From Arthrobacter sp. NicSoilC5 (GTDB lineage Bacteria > Actinomycetota > Actinomycetes > Actinomycetales > Micrococcaceae), in contig NZ_AP024660.1 in the NCBI RefSeq assembly GCF_019977395.1, forward strand, positions 4,092,001 to 4,156,000: a DNA stretch of 64,000 bases, in the 5' to 3' direction. The position numbers and the translations under genes were made by a program. Position 1 is the stretch's first letter, and each line of letters begins with the position of its first letter. Below are positions 50,790 through 59,081 of this stretch, in pieces. Under the pieces are notes generated by a model. It saw only the letters and a program-made list of their open reading frames with translations, was not told the origin of the DNA and made no database searches.

Positions 50790-51692
50790 ATGACCGAAAT
50801 CCGGTGGCTTGAAGCCTTCGTCGCCGTTGCCGAAGAACTCCACTTTGGCCGCGCAGCGCTCCGCCTGCATACCTCACAGTCGCCGTTGAGCCAGACGATC
50901 CGGAAGCTCGAGAACGACCTGGGCACACGCCTTTTCGAACGGAACACCAGGAGCGTCGCGCTCACGCCGGCCGGCCACGCCCTCCTTCCGCGGGCCTACC
51001 GCGTGCTCCAGGACATGCGCCTGGCGCGCGAGGCTGCCTTGGCAGAAGTGGAGGGTGTCCGCGGAAAGATCCTGATCGGATTTTCAGGGGCCGTGAACCA
51101 TTTGACCCTGCCGCCGCTCACGCGCGCAGTGCGGCGGCGCCACCCCGACATTGAACTGGACCTCACCAGCAGGGTGCGCACCAGGGACGGCCTGGCAAGC
51201 GTTGCCAACGGAACCCTTGACCTGGCCTTCGTCGGCGTTGCCGAATCCCCGGATCCGTCAGTAGTGGCCCGGCTCGTTGCCCGGGAAGAAATTGGGGCAG
51301 TGCTTCCGCTGGACCATCCGTTGGCCCGGGAGAAGTCAATACCGTTGCAGAGCCTGGCGGGCGACGACTTCATTTCGCCGCCTACGGACGGTTCGTCCTC
51401 CATGACGGAAGTGCTGCTGGCGTCCTGCATGGCGGCGGGGTTCCGGCCGCGCATCGTCCAGGAGTTGTCGGACCCCTACATGGTGCTGACGTTCGTGGCC
51501 GCCGGGGTCGGAGTCACGTTGATGAGCAGCGGAATCTCGAGCATCATCCCTTCCGGCGCAACCTATGTGCCGCTGGACGCGCCGCATCACTACATGAACC
51601 ACGCGATTGCCTGGTCCGCCGACAACGATTCGGCCGTGCTGAAGGCCGTGCTCGACGTCGTCGAGGATATCTTCCCGCCTGTCGCCAGCTAA
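50790..51692 (+). CDS. LysR family transcriptional regulator
   Basis: A 300-residue LTTR with the helix-turn-helix region ELHFGRAALRLHTSQSPLSQ and TIRKLENDLGTRLFERNTRS. It is a close paralogue of the divergent LysR gene: both keep ELHFGRAA, QSPLSQTI and the KILIGFSGA/RLAIGFSGA linkage. It stands just before the MFS/quinate-type operon (first start at 51850), which is its likely target. The pair probably arose by duplication and may sense related effectors, one per operon. Confidence 0.94.
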   Translation: MTEIRWLEAFVAVAEELHFGRAALRLHTSQSPLSQTIRKLENDLGTRLFERNTRSVALTPAGHALLPRAYRVLQDMRLAREAALAEVEGVRGKILIGFSGAVNHLTLPPLTRAVRRRHPDIELDLTSRVRTRDGLASVANGTLDLAFVGVAESPDPSVVARLVAREEIGAVLPLDHPLAREKSIPLQSLAGDDFISPPTDGSSSMTEVLLASCMAAGFRPRIVQELSDPYMVLTFVAAGVGVTLMSSGISSIIPSGATYVPLDAPHHYMNHAIAWSADNDSAVLKAVLDVVEDIFPPVAS

Positions 51693-51729
51693 CGAATATA
51701 GTTCGATCGCAGCATAGTGCTAGATCAAT

Positions 51730-51744
51730 TTAGTCGTGGACTAA
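51730..51744. promoter_or_regulatory. Operator palindrome before the MFS operon
   Basis: TTAGTC-GTG-GACTAA, a perfect inverted repeat that also satisfies the T-N11-A LysR box. It is centred 113 bases before the transporter start. The AGTC-N3-GACT core recurs at 49674-49684, 108 bases before the opposite operon. Confidence 0.6.
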
Positions 51745-51849
51745 CTAAGTGATGGCACCCACACTGGAGTGAGAAGCCGCCTTATGCGGCCACCCGGTTG
51801 CAGCGCAAGCACTGCCTGCACGACCGTTCCAGTCCATGAAGGGAAGACC

Positions 51850-53211
51850 ATGTCAGTGTCGACATCGGTGCCAGCACACCCAAAGAACAACGCCAAGATC
51901 GCAGCCGTCTCCGGATTCGTGGGCAGCGCGCTCGAATACTACGACTTCTTCATTTTCGGCTCGGCCGCAGCCCTGATCTTCGGAAAGCTCTTCTTCGCGC
52001 CCGGCCCGTCCGCCGTGCTGCTGTCCTTCGCCACGGTCGGTGTAGCGTACGTTGCCCGCCCGTTGGGCGCCGTCATCTGCGGACACCTCGGCGACAAGTT
52101 CGGCCGCAAGAAGGTCCTCCTGCTCACGCTCCTGCTGATGGGAACCTCCACCTTCCTGATCGGCTGCCTGCCCACCTACAACCAGATCGGCATGACGGCG
52201 CCGGTCCTCATCGTGGCGCTGCGGCTCCTCCAGGGGCTCTCCGCCGGCGGCGAATCGCCGGGCTCGAGCTCCCTGACCCTCGAGCACGCCCCCGACAGGA
52301 AACGGGCCTTCTACACCAGCTGGACCATGAGCGGGATCATGTTCGGCATCGTGCTCTCCACCCTTGTCTTCATCCCCGTGGCCTCCATGCCCGAGGACCA
52401 GCTCCTGGCCTGGGGCTGGCGCATCCCGTTCCTGGCCAGCGCCGTGGTCACCGTCATCGCCTTCGTGCTCCGCAGGCTCCTCGAAGAGCCCGCGGTGTTC
52501 AAGGAAGTCAAAGCCCACGATGAAGTGGTCAAAGTACCGCTGGTCACGCTCTTCCGGCACCACTGGGTGACTGTCCTCCGCGTCACCGCAATGTCGCTGT
52601 TCACCATCATCAACACCATCATCAACGTCTTCGCCCTCAGCTACGCAACCTCCGTCGTCGGCGTGGAAAAGGGGCTGATGCTGACCGTGATCGCCGTGGC
52701 CAACCTCGCCGCCGTCGGCATGGGCCCGCTGGCAGGCATCCTGTCCGACCGGGTCGGCCGCAAGCCCGTCTTCCTGTCCGGACTGGTGCTGCAGATGGCC
52801 ATGATCTTCGTGTTCTTCGCGGCGCTGACGGCCGCGAACGTACCCCTGATCTTCCTCACCGGCATCGTGCTGATCGGCCTTGCCTACACCGCAACGAACG
52901 CCATCTACCCCGCCTACTTCCCGGAGCAGTTCCCTGTGAAGGTCCGCTACTCCGGAATGGCCGTGAGCCTGATGTTCGGCCTTCTCCTGGCGGGGTTCGC
53001 CCCGGTGATTTCCGAACTGCTGATCGGCGGCGACAAGGCCAACTGGGTTCCGGTCGCCATCTTCGCCGCAGCAGCCTGCGCCGTCTCCGCGATCGCGGCG
53101 CTCACGGCACCCGAGACGGCCAGGACTCCCACGCCGCTGCTGGGACTGAAGGCGGCCGGCTCCCGGCACCACGCGCCGTCGGCCCTGGCAGCAGACAAGG
53201 TCCAGGCGTGA
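51850..53211 (+). CDS. MFS transporter, metabolite:H+ symporter type
   Basis: A 453-residue 12-helix transporter of the MHS group. The opening FVGSALEYYDFFIFGSAAALIF, the loop GHLGDKFGRKKVL, the LRLLQGLSAGGESPGSSSLTLEHAP stretch and WGWRIPFLASAVV are all typical. MHS carriers import organic acids such as shikimate, alpha-ketoglutarate or aromatic acids. The ATG at 51850 (AAGGGAAG upstream) begins the MHS fold; the frame is open from 51769 without family similarity. It overlaps the quinate/shikimate-type dehydrogenase, so shikimate, quinate or a related acid is a reasonable cargo. Confidence 0.93.
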   Translation: MSVSTSVPAHPKNNAKIAAVSGFVGSALEYYDFFIFGSAAALIFGKLFFAPGPSAVLLSFATVGVAYVARPLGAVICGHLGDKFGRKKVLLLTLLLMGTSTFLIGCLPTYNQIGMTAPVLIVALRLLQGLSAGGESPGSSSLTLEHAPDRKRAFYTSWTMSGIMFGIVLSTLVFIPVASMPEDQLLAWGWRIPFLASAVVTVIAFVLRRLLEEPAVFKEVKAHDEVVKVPLVTLFRHHWVTVLRVTAMSLFTIINTIINVFALSYATSVVGVEKGLMLTVIAVANLAAVGMGPLAGILSDRVGRKPVFLSGLVLQMAMIFVFFAALTAANVPLIFLTGIVLIGLAYTATNAIYPAYFPEQFPVKVRYSGMAVSLMFGLLLAGFAPVISELLIGGDKANWVPVAIFAAAACAVSAIAALTAPETARTPTPLLGLKAAGSRHHAPSALAADKVQA

Positions 53212-54152
53212 TGCTGCAAACCCTGGCGGGGCCGCAGCCGCTCCAGCCGCGTAAACGCGATGTCCGCCACCGGTTCGTCGTGGGGCTGCTCGGCGCCGGC
53301 ATCGCCGGCTCACTCACCCCCGGCCTGCATGAAGCGGAAGCGGACAGGCTGGGCCTGGCCTACACCTACCGCATCATCGACCTGGACGCCCTGGGCGGGC
53401 AGGCCGGACGGTCCGCGGAGCTGGTCAGGAGCGCAGCGGAGCTCGGATACGACGGGCTCAACGTCACCCACCCGAGCAAGCAGCTGGTGCAGGACGGCCT
53501 GGACGAGTTCTCGCCCGATGCCCGCATCCTCGGCGCCGTGAACACCATCACCTTTCACGGCGGCAGGGCAATGGGCCACAACACCGACCACACCGGCTTC
53601 ATCGGCGGCTTTCGCGCCGGCCTCCCCTCGGCGCCCATCAACTCCGTCGTGCAGGTCGGCGCCGGGGGAGCCGGGGCGGCCGTGGCCTACGCCCTCCTCA
53701 ACGCCGGTGCCGGCCACCTGGTGATCGCGGACATCGAACCCGCCCGGGCCGAAAGCCTCGCCGCCCGGCTGGCCCCCCACTTTCCTAACAGCGAGGTGGT
53801 GGCTGCCCGCACCGATGCCATCGCCGGAACCATCCGGGCCGCGGACGGCCTGGTCAACACCACGCCCATCGGCATGACCGGCCATCCCGGAATCCCGGTG
53901 GATCCCCACCTGCTGCACCCGGGGCTGTGGGTGGCGGACGTCATCTACCGTCCGCTCGAGACCGCGCTGGTCACAGCCGCCCGGGAGAAGGGCTGCGCGG
54001 TCCTGGACGGCGGACGGATGGTGGTGGGGCAGGCCGCCGCTGCATTCGAACTCTTCACCGGCATCCCCGCGGACCCGGACCACATGCTGGCCGCCTTCCA
54101 CCAGGCAGCATCCGCCACCCACTCCGACCAGAAAGATGGCATTCGCCGATGA
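53208..54152 (+). CDS. Quinate/shikimate dehydrogenase-like protein
   Basis: A 314-residue AroE-superfamily protein. The substrate loop SLTPGLHEAEADRLGL and the stretch NVTHPSKQLV (Lys90), GAVNTITF and GHNTDHTGF (Asp126) carry the catalytic Lys/Asp pair, and VVQVGAGGAGAAVAYALL is the NAD(P) loop. The SLTPxxHEAE form and overall spacing resemble the catabolic NAD-dependent quinate/shikimate dehydrogenase of Corynebacterium more than biosynthetic AroE (SKSP). It would oxidise quinate or shikimate at C3. It overlaps both neighbours by four bases, placing it in a catabolic operon behind a transporter. Confidence 0.9.
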   Translation: MMLQTLAGPQPLQPRKRDVRHRFVVGLLGAGIAGSLTPGLHEAEADRLGLAYTYRIIDLDALGGQAGRSAELVRSAAELGYDGLNVTHPSKQLVQDGLDEFSPDARILGAVNTITFHGGRAMGHNTDHTGFIGGFRAGLPSAPINSVVQVGAGGAGAAVAYALLNAGAGHLVIADIEPARAESLAARLAPHFPNSEVVAARTDAIAGTIRAADGLVNTTPIGMTGHPGIPVDPHLLHPGLWVADVIYRPLETALVTAAREKGCAVLDGGRMVVGQAAAAFELFTGIPADPDHMLAAFHQAASATHSDQKDGIRR

Positions 54153-55273
54153 CCACCCCCTCACCCGCCACTTCCCGCCCGCTGCGCGTTGGAATCGCAG
54201 GATGCGGAGCGATCTGCCACAACCACCTGGCCGCCTTCCGTTCCCTCGACGGCGTCGAGGTCGTTGGCGTCTGCGACATCGACCCCCACCGTGCGGAGGC
54301 CACGGCACGGAAGTGGGGGATTCCCCACGCCGCCGGCACCGTGGACGCACTCCTGGCACTGGATCTGGATATCGTCTCCGTCTGCACGCCGCACCCCACC
54401 CATGAACAGGTGGTGCTGCAGGCGGCCGCAGCGGGAGTGCACGTGCTCTGCGAGAAGCCGATCGCCGTCGAACTGGAATCCGCTGAACGCATGGTGCAGG
54501 CCTGCGACGCGGCGGGAGTAAAGCTGGGCGTCCTCTTCCAGCGGCGGTTCTGGCCGGCAGCCCAGCGCATCCGCGCCGCAATCGACGACGGGACCCTGGG
54601 CCGGCCCATCCTGGGCCAATGCTCGGTGATGCTGCACCGCGACCCGGAATACTACTCCCGGGACGCCTGGCGCGGGACCTGGGCGAACGACGGCGGCGGG
54701 GTCCTGATGACCCAGGCCATCCACTACATCGACCTGCTGCAGTGGTTCATGGGCGATGTTGCCGAGGTGTACGGCAGGATCAACACCTACAAACACGGCG
54801 AGCACATCGAGGTGGAGGATTCGGCGGCGGCCGTCATCACCTTCACCTCCGGCGCCATGGCCACGCTGGAAGCGTCGACGGCGGTGTCCCCCAGCCTGGG
54901 CGTGCAGGTCCGCATCACGGGGGAGACGGGTGCCTCCGCGTCCCTGACCGAATTCCCGGAAGGCAGCGACGGCCGCGTGGACCTGTGGGCGGTATCCGGG
55001 AAGGTCAGCACCGAGCAGGCCCACCCCGGGGACGCTGAACCCAACGTCGACCTGGCCACCATCAACGGCCAGCTCATCCCGCACCACACCACCCAGGTCC
55101 GCGACTTTGTCCGGGCCCTGCGCGAAGGCGGCGAACCGGCCATCACCGGCCGCGATGCCACCCAGGCGCTGCGGATCCTGCTGGCCGTCTACGAATCATC
55201 CCGGACAGGCAGCCCGGTCCGCTTCACCCCGCTGGCCGAAAGCGCACAATCCCTCGCACAGGTTGGGGGCTAA
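54149..55273 (+). CDS. Gfo/Idh/MocA family oxidoreductase
   Basis: A 374-residue enzyme with GIAGCGAICHNH as dinucleotide loop, VHVLCEKPIA with the catalytic Lys, and the GGGVLMTQAIHYIDLL stretch in place of GDxxxH. It oxidises a cyclic polyol or sugar-like hydroxyl. Its ATG overlaps the previous stop. It differs clearly from the two Gfo/Idh enzymes of the sugar operon. In this cluster a cyclitol or quinate-type ring hydroxyl is a likely target; this is inferred from neighbours. Confidence 0.92.
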   Translation: MTTPSPATSRPLRVGIAGCGAICHNHLAAFRSLDGVEVVGVCDIDPHRAEATARKWGIPHAAGTVDALLALDLDIVSVCTPHPTHEQVVLQAAAAGVHVLCEKPIAVELESAERMVQACDAAGVKLGVLFQRRFWPAAQRIRAAIDDGTLGRPILGQCSVMLHRDPEYYSRDAWRGTWANDGGGVLMTQAIHYIDLLQWFMGDVAEVYGRINTYKHGEHIEVEDSAAAVITFTSGAMATLEASTAVSPSLGVQVRITGETGASASLTEFPEGSDGRVDLWAVSGKVSTEQAHPGDAEPNVDLATINGQLIPHHTTQVRDFVRALREGGEPAITGRDATQALRILLAVYESSRTGSPVRFTPLAESAQSLAQVGG

Positions 55274-55282
55274 GGAAGAACA

Positions 55283-57367
55283 ATGGAACAGAACACGCGC
55301 TACGCCGCCCGCCCCCTGACACTGGGGCGCAACGGCCGCACCCCCAAGCCCCTCCGCAACCGGCTTTCCTCCGCTCCGATGGAACGCAACTACGGCACCA
55401 CCGACGGGCGCATCACCGGGCAGTACATCGACTACCTCGTGACCCGGGCCAAAGCCGGCCTGGGCATGGTCACCACGGAAGCCACCTACGTCCGTGCCGA
55501 CGGCAAGGGCCGCACCCACCAGCTGGGCCTGCACACTGACGCCATGATCCCGGGCCTGCGGAAACTCACGGACGCGCTGCACCAGGAAGGCGCGCTGGCC
55601 GCCGTCGAACTCAACCATGGCGGCCGCACCGCCCAGGCCGCCGTGTCCGGGTTCAAGAATGTGGCGCCGTCGCCCGTACCGTGCGAGGTGGCAGGCGGCG
55701 AAGTTCCGCGCGAGCTCACCAGCGACGAATGCGAAGGGCTCGTCGAAGCCTACGCGCAGGCCGCCCGCCGGGCGGTGCTGGCCGGCTTCGACGTCATCAA
55801 CCTCCACGGCGCCCACGGCTACCTGATCCACCAGTTCATGTCGCCCATCTCCAACCACCGCACGGACCGGTTCGGCGCGCCCGAGTACTTCATGAACAGG
55901 GTCATCGACGCGGTCCGGGCCGCAGTTCCGGACACCATCGTGGGCATGCGGGTCTCCGTGCTGGAAGGCCCCGCCAACGGTATTTCCGCCGAAGGGCAGG
56001 TGGCCATCATCGCCAAGGCCCACCTGGACAAGCTGGACTTCCTGGACATCTCGGCCGGCAGCTACGAAGCGGGTGAGTGGATCGTCCAGTCGGGGGAGTG
56101 GAAGCCCGGCATCCTCGCCGGCTACGCCCAGGCCTACCGCCAGTTCGGCATCCCCTTGGGGATGGCCGGCCGGCTCAACTCGCCCGCCATCATCGAAGAA
56201 GTCCTCGCCGCGGGGACCTGCGATTTCGTCAGCCTCGCCCGTGCCATCCACGCCGACCCGGCCTTTGTGGGCGGTGTCCTCCGCGGCGACCGCTACCGCC
56301 CCTGCATCGCCTGCAACGTCTGCATCGACAACCTCGGCCTCGGCCAGGTGACCTGCACCGTCAACCCCGCGGTGGGCCGCTCCCGAGTCCCGGTCCCGAC
56401 GCCGGCCGTCCGCGAGGGCGCCCGCGTGGCGGTCGTGGGCGCCGGCCCCGCCGGCCTCACCGCCGCCCGGGAACTCGCCGAAGCAGGGGCGAAAGTGACA
56501 GTGCTCGACGACGGCGGGCGGCCGGGCGGCCAGTTCGCCTTCGCGGAGCGGATGAAGTCGACCCCCGACTTCCACCGCTTCACCGACTGGTCGGCCGCAG
56601 AAAACGCCCGGCTGGGCATCGACCTTAGGCTGGGATCGCACGTGGATACCACCCGCCTGGACGCCCTGGTCCGCGAAACCGCGGCAGACGCCGTCGTGCT
56701 TGCCACCGGTGGTCTCCGGCCCGGCGCCGGCTTCCCTGGCGCAGACTCCGCGGACGTCCTGGACATCCGGGACTGGCTGGCCGGCCACCCGGAAGTGCTC
56801 GCCGAACCGGTGGACGGCGCCGCCATGCCCGAGGCCGTGACAATCTGGGGCGCCGATTCCGTCGCCATGAGCGTTGCCGACACCCTGGCCGCCAGGGGAA
56901 CAGCGGTCCTGCTGGTCGGGCCGCAGGACGCGATCGCCCCGGAATCCGGCCGCAGGGCCAAGATCCTGGCCGTTCCCCGGCTCCAGGCCAACCCCCGGGT
57001 CCGGATCCGGCTGGACACCGTCATCGAGGAATACGACGGAACACGGGTCCGGGTGTCCGGCCCCGGTTGCCCGCCCGAGGGGGAATGGCTGGACGCGCCG
57101 GGACCGCTCCTGGTCTCGCGCTCCGTGGTTCCGCTTGACGGCTCCGTCGCAGCCGGGGCCCGCGACGCGGAACTGAGCCTGATGGCCGGAGTGCCCGTGA
57201 CCCTGGCCGGAACAGTAGTGGACAAGACGCCGGCGATCGCCTCCAACGCGGTCAAGAGCGGCTACGACGCGGCACAGCGGATCGCCGCCCGCCTGGCCCC
57301 CGGCCCGGTGGATACCACGGACGCTATGGACACCACGGACTACAGCTTGAACGGAGCACCCCGATGA
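55283..57367 (+). CDS. OYE-like FMN/4Fe-4S/FAD reductase (dienoyl-CoA reductase family)
   Basis: A 694-residue fusion. Residues about 10-330 form an OYE-type FMN barrel (AAVELNHGGRTAQ, INLHGAHGYLIHQFMSP). A Cys cluster follows at 341, 344, 347 and 358 (CIACNVC...TC), suited to a 4Fe-4S centre. Then comes an FAD/NAD domain with VAVVGAGPAGLTAARELAEAG (about 382). The order is that of 2,4-dienoyl-CoA reductase/trimethylamine dehydrogenase. The Cys spacing is slightly shorter than the usual CX2CX3CX11C. It reduces or oxidises a conjugated ring or enone. It lies nine bases after the Gfo/Idh gene and overlaps the next by four. Confidence 0.92.
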   Translation: MEQNTRYAARPLTLGRNGRTPKPLRNRLSSAPMERNYGTTDGRITGQYIDYLVTRAKAGLGMVTTEATYVRADGKGRTHQLGLHTDAMIPGLRKLTDALHQEGALAAVELNHGGRTAQAAVSGFKNVAPSPVPCEVAGGEVPRELTSDECEGLVEAYAQAARRAVLAGFDVINLHGAHGYLIHQFMSPISNHRTDRFGAPEYFMNRVIDAVRAAVPDTIVGMRVSVLEGPANGISAEGQVAIIAKAHLDKLDFLDISAGSYEAGEWIVQSGEWKPGILAGYAQAYRQFGIPLGMAGRLNSPAIIEEVLAAGTCDFVSLARAIHADPAFVGGVLRGDRYRPCIACNVCIDNLGLGQVTCTVNPAVGRSRVPVPTPAVREGARVAVVGAGPAGLTAARELAEAGAKVTVLDDGGRPGGQFAFAERMKSTPDFHRFTDWSAAENARLGIDLRLGSHVDTTRLDALVRETAADAVVLATGGLRPGAGFPGADSADVLDIRDWLAGHPEVLAEPVDGAAMPEAVTIWGADSVAMSVADTLAARGTAVLLVGPQDAIAPESGRRAKILAVPRLQANPRVRIRLDTVIEEYDGTRVRVSGPGCPPEGEWLDAPGPLLVSRSVVPLDGSVAAGARDAELSLMAGVPVTLAGTVVDKTPAIASNAVKSGYDAAQRIAARLAPGPVDTTDAMDTTDYSLNGAPR

Positions 57368-58233
57368 CGCACACCCCGCCCCGGCCCGTCGGGCTGGCCC
57401 AACTCTCCCTGCTCAACACCGCCCCGCCGGACCTCGTTGGCATCGCCGCCCAGGCGGGATTCGACTTCATTGGCGTGCGGGTCCGTCCGGTAACCCCCAC
57501 GGAACGGCCCTATGACCTGCAGCCGGGCTCGCCGATGCTGACGGAAACCCTGGCACGCATGCAGGACACCGGCGTCACCGTACGGGACATCGAATTCCTG
57601 CTGCTGGACGGCAGCGACCAGCGGGACGCCTGGCTGCGGATGATGGAAGCCGGCCAGGCACTGGGCGCCAGCTCCATCACTGTTGCAGGAGGGGATCCCG
57701 ACGCCGGGCGGCTGCTCACCACGTTGTCGGCCATGACCGAGGACGGCCGCGATTTTGGCATCACCCCCACCCTCGAAGCCATCTCGTACCAGCCGGTTGC
57801 GTCCATTGCCCAGGCAGCCGATCTCGCCGGCCGGGCAGGCTGCAACATCGTGGTGGACACGCTGCACTTCAACCGCTTCGTGGGTGCCGGCGCCGGCGGC
57901 CAGTGGGATGCGCTGCGCGCCCACGCAGCCCTTGTGCCGTTGCTTCAACTGTGTGACGGCCCGGTGGCACGGCCGGCCAGCCGGGACGCGCTCATCGCCG
58001 AATCCCGGTCGGAACGGGAGGTCCCCGGCGAGGGCGGGTTTGACCTTGCCGGGGTGGTGGCGGCACTTCCGGCCGGCCTTCCGGTCAGTGCGGAGGCGCC
58101 GTCGGACCGGCGCGTCGCCGAACTGGGTGAGCTGGAGTGGGCGCGGCGGCTTAAGTCCGGCGTGGACACGGTGCTGGCGAAGGCCGACGCGCTGCGCGAA
58201 TCAGGGACGCCCACGAAGGCGGGTGTCCAATGA
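57364..58233 (+). CDS. Sugar phosphate isomerase/epimerase-like TIM barrel
   Basis: A 289-residue AP-endonuclease-2-like barrel. Signs are GLAQLSLLNTAPPDLVGIAAQAGFDFIGVR, then TPTLEAISYQ, CNIVVDTLHFNRF and LLQLCDG. The family includes isomerases, epimerases and 3-dehydroshikimate dehydratases. With a quinate/shikimate-type dehydrogenase in the operon, dehydratase action giving protocatechuate is one option, but I see no decisive motif. Its start overlaps the reductase stop and its stop overlaps the next start. Confidence 0.87.
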   Translation: MTHTPPRPVGLAQLSLLNTAPPDLVGIAAQAGFDFIGVRVRPVTPTERPYDLQPGSPMLTETLARMQDTGVTVRDIEFLLLDGSDQRDAWLRMMEAGQALGASSITVAGGDPDAGRLLTTLSAMTEDGRDFGITPTLEAISYQPVASIAQAADLAGRAGCNIVVDTLHFNRFVGAGAGGQWDALRAHAALVPLLQLCDGPVARPASRDALIAESRSEREVPGEGGFDLAGVVAALPAGLPVSAEAPSDRRVAELGELEWARRLKSGVDTVLAKADALRESGTPTKAGVQ

Positions 58234-59069
58234 GCACCACCACCGCAGGCGGAACCTCCACCGAGCTGGTGCCGGGCGTGCAGATCCCGCTCATCGGCCT
58301 GGGGACCTGGCCGCTGATGGGTGAGGATGCGTCCGCAGCCGTTTCGCAGGCCATCGCCAGCGGCTACCGCCACATCGACACCGCCGAAAACTACGGCAAC
58401 GAGGAAGCCGTGGGTGAAGGAATCCGCCGCAGCGGAATTGACCGGGGCCGGCTCTTCCTCACCACCAAGTTCAACACCCGGTGGCACAGCCGGACCGGCG
58501 TCCAGGAAGCCTTCGCGGAAGCAACCCGGCGGCTCGGCACGGACTACCTCGACCTGTTCCTGGTCCACTGGCCCAACCCCGCCCAGGGACGGTTCGTGGA
58601 AGCCTGCGAGGGACTCCAGCAGCTGATGGATGACGGGTGCATCCGCGCATGGGGTGTCTCCAACTTCAAGCCCGCCCACCTGCAGCGTGTGCAGGCCGCG
58701 GGGCTGCGGGTCCCCCTGAACCAGATACAGGTTGACCCCGAACACGGCCAACCGGCACAGCTGGGCTGGCACGCCGGGCACGGGATCCTGACCGCTGCCT
58801 ACAGCCCGCTGGGCCGCAACGGCAGCTTCCTCAGCCACCCGGCCATCAGCGGCCCGGCTCGGGAACTTGGGAAAACACCGGCACAGATCGTCCTGCGATG
58901 GCATGTCCAGCACGGCCGCGTCGCCATCCCCAAGTCGGCACACCGGGAACGCCAGCGCGAAAACCTGGACGTATTCAATTTCACCCTGACGCCACCGCAG
59001 CTCGCCGCCATTGACGCGCTCGAAACCGGTGCGCCGCCGCGCCTCGACTCCGACACCTACTTCCACTAA
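58230..59069 (+). CDS. Aldo/keto reductase
   Basis: A 279-residue (beta/alpha)8 reductase with the full catalytic tetrad Asp50, Tyr55, Lys80 and His113 (HIDTAENYGNE, LTTKFN, LFLVHWPNP). The C-terminal IPKSAHRERQRENLDVF is the NADPH-binding loop. It is of the 2,5-diketo-gluconate reductase type. It reduces a carbonyl with NADPH, or works in the oxidising direction in catabolism. It overlaps the TIM-barrel gene by four bases and is followed 12 bases later by the FAD dehydrogenase. Confidence 0.94.
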   Translation: MSTTTAGGTSTELVPGVQIPLIGLGTWPLMGEDASAAVSQAIASGYRHIDTAENYGNEEAVGEGIRRSGIDRGRLFLTTKFNTRWHSRTGVQEAFAEATRRLGTDYLDLFLVHWPNPAQGRFVEACEGLQQLMDDGCIRAWGVSNFKPAHLQRVQAAGLRVPLNQIQVDPEHGQPAQLGWHAGHGILTAAYSPLGRNGSFLSHPAISGPARELGKTPAQIVLRWHVQHGRVAIPKSAHRERQRENLDVFNFTLTPPQLAAIDALETGAPPRLDSDTYFH

Positions 59070-59081
59070 GAAAGCTTTGGC

